A stretch of DNA of 50,146 nt from Sulfurovum sp. (GTDB lineage: Bacteria; Campylobacterota; Campylobacteria; Campylobacterales; Sulfurovaceae). The stretch spans positions 1-50,146 of the forward strand of contig JALWTA010000033.1 in the NCBI GenBank assembly GCA_027082955.1. Reading direction: 5' to 3'. Below are positions 48,141 through 50,146 of this stretch, piece by piece (position 1 is the stretch's first letter; each line of letters starts with the position of its first letter). The translations under genes and the position numbers were made by a program. The notes beneath the pieces are model-generated. The model made no database searches and was not told where the DNA came from. It worked only from the letters and a program-made list of their open reading frames with translations.

Positions 48141-49253
48141 ATGGTATACGTTTTGATCATATTTGCAGTCAGTGTTACGGTTTTGCTGGGAGCACTTTTT
48201 TATACAATGTATTATCAGCGCAGAGAGTACAGGAGAGCGTCTGAATATGTGAATGAGAAACCAAAACGTACTATTCCCCCTGAACCAATATCTCACGCTG
48301 AACAGCCTAAACAGCAAAAAGAGCAAGCTGCTTCGCCAGAAGTGCCCCACAAGAGTCAAAGAGGTACAATCCTTCCTGTACACAAAGATGCACTGTATGA
48401 AACCCAGAACATTGACGCGGAATGTTTTGCCTATTTTAAAGGTGCACGGGTGCTGCTTGTTGAAGATAACAAGATCAACCAGAGTATTATTAAAAGCATT
48501 CTTCAAAAATCAGGTATGATACTTCAAATCGCCAACAACGGTGAAGAGGGACTTGAGATACTTGAAAGCTCCGAAGAGGGGTTTGATATTATTCTGATGG
48601 ATATAAGTATGCCTGTGATGGATGGTATTGAAGCGACACGTCGCATCCGCCTGCAAAAACGTTATGACATGATCCCTATTGTAACATTCACAGCATTTGT
48701 CGGAGGTGAAGAGATCGCACAGATGTTTGCAGTTGGCAGCAATGCATTTTTGACTAAACCGCTCAATATTCATCAGCTCTATACAGCCTTTAAACTCTAT
48801 ATACCGCCTAAACAGCGTTATACATCACTGGAGAATATGTTGCAAATAGAAGGGCTGGATATCACTGAAGGTATGGCTTGGGCAGAAGGGGATGAAAAAC
48901 GTTACAGAGAACGCTTGGAAATGTTTGTACACCGCTATGGCAAAATGAACGAGCTTGTACCGAAGTGGATTAGCCAAAAACGCTATGAAAGACTGAAAGC
49001 CGAGTGCTTTTCGCTACAGAGCACCCTTGGAGAGATCGGTGCTTATGAAATGAAAGCTATTGTTGATGATATGATCAAGGATTTTATTTATCACAATGAA
49101 CATTTGCTCTCTCGTTTCACTCATCTGTTCCCTATCGTGTTTAACACACTGCTTCAGGCGGTACAGCAGTATCTCTCTCAAAGACCGAACGAAACTGTAT
49201 TGCCAACTTTACAAGACAGAAGTATCTCCATAGAGCAGATGCATGAAGGATAA
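48141..49253 (+). CDS. Membrane-anchored receiver protein with HPt-like end
   Basis: A 370-residue protein: one N-terminal membrane helix (YVLIIFAVSVTVLLGALFY), a Gln/Lys/Pro-rich linker, a complete receiver domain (about 108-230: VLLVEDNKINQS, IILMDISMPVMDG, IVTFTAF, FLTKPL) and a C-terminal helical segment (about 240-345) shaped like an HPt domain. Where HPt proteins have the phosphoacceptor H-x-L-K-G, it reads CFSLQSTLGEIGA, with Phe in place of His. It is thus a receiver with a silent HPt-like partner. GAAAGGAGG precedes the ATG; it follows pnp by 29 bp. Possible partners are the kinases of the phosphorelay at 24-29 kb. Confidence 0.8.
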   Translation: MVYVLIIFAVSVTVLLGALFYTMYYQRREYRRASEYVNEKPKRTIPPEPISHAEQPKQQKEQAASPEVPHKSQRGTILPVHKDALYETQNIDAECFAYFKGARVLLVEDNKINQSIIKSILQKSGMILQIANNGEEGLEILESSEEGFDIILMDISMPVMDGIEATRRIRLQKRYDMIPIVTFTAFVGGEEIAQMFAVGSNAFLTKPLNIHQLYTAFKLYIPPKQRYTSLENMLQIEGLDITEGMAWAEGDEKRYRERLEMFVHRYGKMNELVPKWISQKRYERLKAECFSLQSTLGEIGAYEMKAIVDDMIKDFIYHNEHLLSRFTHLFPIVFNTLLQAVQQYLSQRPNETVLPTLQDRSISIEQMHEG

Positions 49254-49353
49254 TCTCTCAGCTGTATTTTCTTGTGGAATAATTTTTGATACTTGTGACA
49301 TCTGTAAGATAGTTAGTCTTCTATCTTAGATGTCTCCTTAAAGTACATTTTGG

Positions 49354-49359
49354 TATAAT
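49354..49359 (+). promoter_or_regulatory. -10 box of atpE
   Basis: TATAAT about 144 bp ahead of atpE. It gives a leader of roughly 135 nt with a hairpin CAGTG-GGAA-CACTG (49419-49432) and no identified riboswitch motif. Confidence 0.55.
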
Positions 49360-49502
49360 ACCGCCGTTTATACAAAGTGATCAGTAGGGAAATCGGTTGC
49401 ATTTATGTGCCGGTTGGCAGTGGGAACACTGTTTACGCTATCCGAACAGACTTTGGAAAACAGTCGAAGAGACTTAAACTCTATTTATTTAAAGGATATC
49501 AA

Positions 49503-49808
49503 ATGAAAAAGTTCTTTTTACTTTTCCTGGCACTTGGTGCTTTTGCTTTCGCTGGTGAAGGCGAATCTATGATTAAAGCATACTCTGTAGTTGCTGCTGG
49601 TGTTGGTCTTGGTCTCGCTGCTCTTGGTGGTGCGATCGGTATGGGTCACACAGCTGCTGCAACAATTGCTGGTACTGCAAGAAACCCAGGTCTTGGCGGT
49701 AAGCTGATGACTACAATGTTCATTGCACTTGCGATGATCGAAGCACAGGTTATTTATACTCTGGTAATCGCACTGATCGCTCTTTATGCTAACCCTTTTA
49801 TCGGGTAA
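49503..49808 (+). CDS. atpE: F1Fo ATP synthase subunit c
   Basis: The rotor-ring proteolipid of ATP synthase. The 101-residue protein has a hydrophobic leader (KKFFLLFLALGAFAFAGEGE) that looks like a cleavable signal, as in other Campylobacterota, then two transmembrane hairpin helices: AAGVGLGLAALGGAIGMGHTAAATIAGTARNPG with the polar loop ARNPG, and MFIALAMIEAQVIYTLVIALIALYANPF with the ion-binding Glu in MIEAQ. It stands alone, away from the other atp genes, as is usual in this group. AAAGGA precedes the ATG. Confidence 0.95.
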   Translation: MKKFFLLFLALGAFAFAGEGESMIKAYSVVAAGVGLGLAALGGAIGMGHTAAATIAGTARNPGLGGKLMTTMFIALAMIEAQVIYTLVIALIALYANPFIG

Positions 49809-49825
49809 GTTAAGGAGACTTTAAG

Positions 49826-49857
49826 GTTGTGGCGGTATACTTCCGCTACAACTTTTT
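49826..49857 (+). terminator. Terminator of atpE
   Basis: GTTGTGGCGG pairs with CCGCTACAAC (10 bp, one G-T) over a seven-base loop, followed by five T residues. Confidence 0.85.
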
Positions 49858-49905
49858 GTTAAGCCCTCATTTTAAAACTTCAGATAGTTTCAAACTATCG
49901 AAAAT

Positions 49906-49990
49906 GCGTCAGTGGTGGAACGGTAGACACGCTACCTTGAGGGGGTAGTGCCCTAGTGGTGTGGAGGTTCAAATCCTCTCTGACGCACCA
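49906..49990 (+). tRNA. tRNA-Leu (anticodon GAG)
   Basis: Acceptor stem GCGTCAG/CTGACGC with a discriminator A and encoded CCA (49988-49990). Anticodon stem CTACC/GGTAG encloses loop TTGAGGG, with GAG at 49939-49941, reading CUC and CUU. A long variable arm (class II) and the T arm with GGTTCAAATCC are present. 85 nt. Confidence 0.95.
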
Positions 49991-50033
49991 TCTTCATTTA
50001 TATAAAGAGCTCTTTTTAATTTCGCCCATTCAA

Positions 50034-50146
50034 ATTATAAGTGCAATTCACCTCTAAATTAAGCAGCTACTTCTTTAGCGAATTCTTCGAAAAACACCTC
50101 ATAAGGTGTCCTGAATCCAAGTACTTTTCGTGGTCTGTGATTTAAC
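50034..50146 (-). mobile_element. End of an IS30-family insertion sequence (cut by window edge)
   Basis: The C-terminal part of a transposase on the minus strand, with the 3' end of the element about 45 bp after tRNA-Leu. The sequence just past the stop (TAAGTGCAATTCACC, read on the plus strand) looks like the terminal inverted repeat of this family. The other end and most of the gene are outside the window. Confidence 0.75.
50059..50146 (-). CDS. IS30-family transposase, C-terminal fragment
   Basis: The visible 28 codons read LNHRPRKVLGFRTPYEVF and end EEFAKEVAA. The LNxRPRKxLGFxTPxEVF block is diagnostic for IS30-type transposases. The 5' part lies beyond the window, so integrity cannot be judged. 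The element sits close to a tRNA gene, though IS30 is not site-specific for tRNAs. Confidence 0.88.
   Translation of the reverse strand, partial: LNHRPRKVLGFRTPYEVFFEEFAKEVAA

Noticed and set aside
49365-49502. Riboswitch in the atpE leader
   Set aside because: There is one clear small hairpin but no conserved aptamer block and no terminator or anti-Shine-Dalgarno structure; treated as an ordinary long leader.

Overview
The window looks like a chromosomal segment of a free-living Campylobacterota (epsilonproteobacterium), most like Sulfurovum and its relatives. The reasons are the kdsA-ribH-nusB cluster, a menaquinone futalosine-pathway gene (mqnC), a short RecG of about 608 residues, a bamD-lon pair, an ATP synthase c subunit with a hydrophobic leader, and TATAAT -10 boxes mostly without a clear -35. 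The assignment rests on family knowledge and gene order; no database search was possible.

Layout. 0-9.5 kb: EamA transporter, Uma2-type nuclease, kdsA, ribH, nusB, mqnC, an M16 peptidase homologue without its zinc motif, a possible small RNA and 22-residue membrane peptide, recG, a RelBE-type toxin-antitoxin pair and hpf. 9.5-17.9 kb: a minus-strand operon of a 1677-residue secreted surface protein and three prepilin-like proteins, preceded by a GEMM-I (c-di-GMP-I type) riboswitch with a terminator overlapping its P1 helix; a divergent prepilin gene follows. 17.9-20.6 kb: an island in which two MazF-type toxin-antitoxin modules and a RAYT (REP-associated tyrosine transposase) are each separated by arrays of REP hairpins. 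20.7-29.3 kb: bamD, lon and a four-gene phosphorelay operon (PAS protein, HPt protein, NIT-sensor hybrid kinase, single-domain receiver). 29.4-49.3 kb: housekeeping genes (uvrC, DciA-like, nadB, nhaD, guaA, htpG, CDF transporter, hemD, purD, RDD protein, lptD, J-domain protein, phosphoribosyltransferase, pnp, membrane-bound receiver protein), with a possible 190-nt structured RNA between hemD and purD. 49.3-50.1 kb: atpE, tRNA-Leu(GAG) and the end of an IS30-family element cut by the window edge.

Two systems stand out. First, the REP/RAYT island: 21 REP hairpins in five arrays (four in the island, one 12 kb away before recG), whose paired loop bases change together within a unit. Second, the riboswitch: its 3' P1 strand is also the 5' arm of an intrinsic terminator, so ligand binding is predicted to switch ON an adhesin/pseudopilin operon. 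Other repeat families are period-7 tandem arrays at gene borders, palindromic elements with a shared TTC-containing hairpin loop, and a second, unrelated REP-type pair. One palindromic element seems to have inserted at the ribH/nusB junction, duplicating 16 bp and creating a 43-codon ORF that keeps the TAATG stop-start overlap on both sides.
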